Below, piece by piece: positions 14,857-15,316 of a DNA stretch of 15,316 bases. This stretch comes from VGBK01 sp043810615 (GTDB lineage Bacteria > Actinomycetota > Acidimicrobiia > Spongiisociales > UBA11373). The position numbers and the translations under genes were made by a program. Location of the stretch: NCBI GenBank assembly GCA_043810615.1, contig JBDROA010000031.1, positions 1 to 15,316 on the forward strand. The letters run 5' to 3'. The stretch's first letter is position 1. Every line of letters starts with the position of its first letter. The notes beneath the pieces were generated by a model. It had not been told where the DNA came from. It did not search any database and saw only the letters and a list, made by a program, of their open reading frames with translations.

Positions 14857-15316
14857 ATGTTCCGCGATCGCCGCCACGCCGGCATGCTCCTCGGGGAACG
14901 GATGCGGCCCCTCGGCCTGTTCCGTCCGGTGGTGCTGGGGCTGCCGCGGGGAGGGGTGGTGGTCGCCGCCGAGGTGGCCCGGGCCCTGGGGGCTCCGCTC
15001 GACGTGTTGGTGGTGCGCAAGCTGGGCGCCCCGCACAACCCCGAATTGGGGATCGGGGCCATGGCCGAAGGGGGGATCACAGTGCACAACGAGGGGCTCA
15101 TCGCCCGCCTGGGGGTCAGCCGGGCGGAACTCGAGGCGGTGGCCGGGCGCGAGGCGGCCGAGTTGGACCGCCGCACCCGCGCCTACCGCCGGGGCCGGCC
15201 GCCCCGCCCGCTCGAGGGGTGCACCGCGGTGGTGGTGGACGACGGACTGGCCACCGGGTACACGGCGCGGGCTGCGGTGGCGGCCGCCCGCGCCCGCGGC
15301 GCGGCGGCGGTGGTGC
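14857..15316 (+). CDS. Phosphoribosyltransferase (COG1926-type), 5' part
   Basis: Open from ATG 14857 (a GTG directly before it at 14854 is possible) to the window edge; 153 residues are visible and the 3' end is missing. Features: VVLGLPRGGVVVAAEVARALG (about 25-45), the DVLVVRKLGAPHNPELGIGAMAEGG block (about 49-73), an Arg/Glu-rich helical insert (about 85-115), and the PRPP-binding loop VVVDDGLATGYTA (125-137). That order is characteristic of the predicted phosphoribosyltransferases of COG1926, sometimes fused to a dienelactone-hydrolase-like domain. The base or acceptor is unknown; these proteins are distinct from the adenine and hypoxanthine salvage enzymes. It is divergent from the substrate-binding protein across 220 bases in which I see only promoter-like signals. 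Confidence 0.9.
   Translation, partial: MFRDRRHAGMLLGERMRPLGLFRPVVLGLPRGGVVVAAEVARALGAPLDVLVVRKLGAPHNPELGIGAMAEGGITVHNEGLIARLGVSRAELEAVAGREAAELDRRTRAYRRGRPPRPLEGCTAVVVDDGLATGYTARAAVAAARARGAAAVV

Noticed and set aside
14637..15176. Upstream extension of the substrate-binding protein
   Set aside because: It would bury the lipoprotein signal and run antisense to the phosphoribosyltransferase; the ATG at 14636 puts the signal peptide at the N-terminus.

Overview
The window is GC-rich DNA with high-GC codon use, frequent GTG starts, -10 boxes of the form TANNNT and long threonine-rich linkers on exported proteins. Together with a primary-like sigma factor, an LCP protein and a DUF222/13E12-type HNH protein, this points to an actinobacterium. 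Acidimicrobiia or a neighbouring class is my best guess; no rRNA or other phylogenetic marker is present to confirm it. Nothing looks like a phage, a CRISPR array or a complete insertion sequence. Genes are tightly packed and no stretch over 300 bases lacks a gene.

Layout. (1) 1-414: the 3' end of a DUF222/HNH nuclease-like gene, closed by a GC-rich palindrome shared with the convergent cluster. (2) 6302 down to 491, minus strand: five genes in a row. They are a DUF255 thioredoxin-fold protein, an LCP cell-wall ligase-like protein (4-base GTGA overlap), a one-pass membrane protein with a Thr-rich stalk, a SAM methyltransferase and a TSUP-family transporter. The first two are clearly coupled; candidate internal promoters and a hairpin suggest the rest can be transcribed separately. 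(3) 6303-6520: a divergent control region holding an exact Rex-type operator, TTGTGAA-N4-TTCACAA, just downstream of a good -35/-10 pair, followed by a group-2 (SigB-like) sigma factor and a two-CBS-domain protein on the plus strand. (4) 10858 down to 8059, minus strand: a HerA/DUF853-type ATPase and a small protein of unknown function. (5) 10973-12024: a small lipoprotein and, convergent to it, a LOG-like nucleotide-binding protein, with a perfect 15-bp stem between them. (6) 12121-13497: a tryptophanase divergent from the LOG-like gene, with an inverted repeat between them. (7) 14636 down to 13521: an orphan lipoprotein substrate-binding protein. (8) 14857 to the edge: the start of a COG1926-type phosphoribosyltransferase.

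Most genes look like ordinary chromosomal housekeeping or accessory genes. The most notable signal is regulatory. The sigma factor appears to be under direct NADH/NAD+ control through Rex, and the next gene encodes a CBS pair of the kind that often binds adenine nucleotides. This could link redox or energy state to a broad change of transcription. A second theme is translation: at least three genes have a -10 box seven or eight bases before the start codon and no Shine-Dalgarno sequence, the layout of leaderless mRNAs. All functional calls come from reading the sequence; no database search was run.
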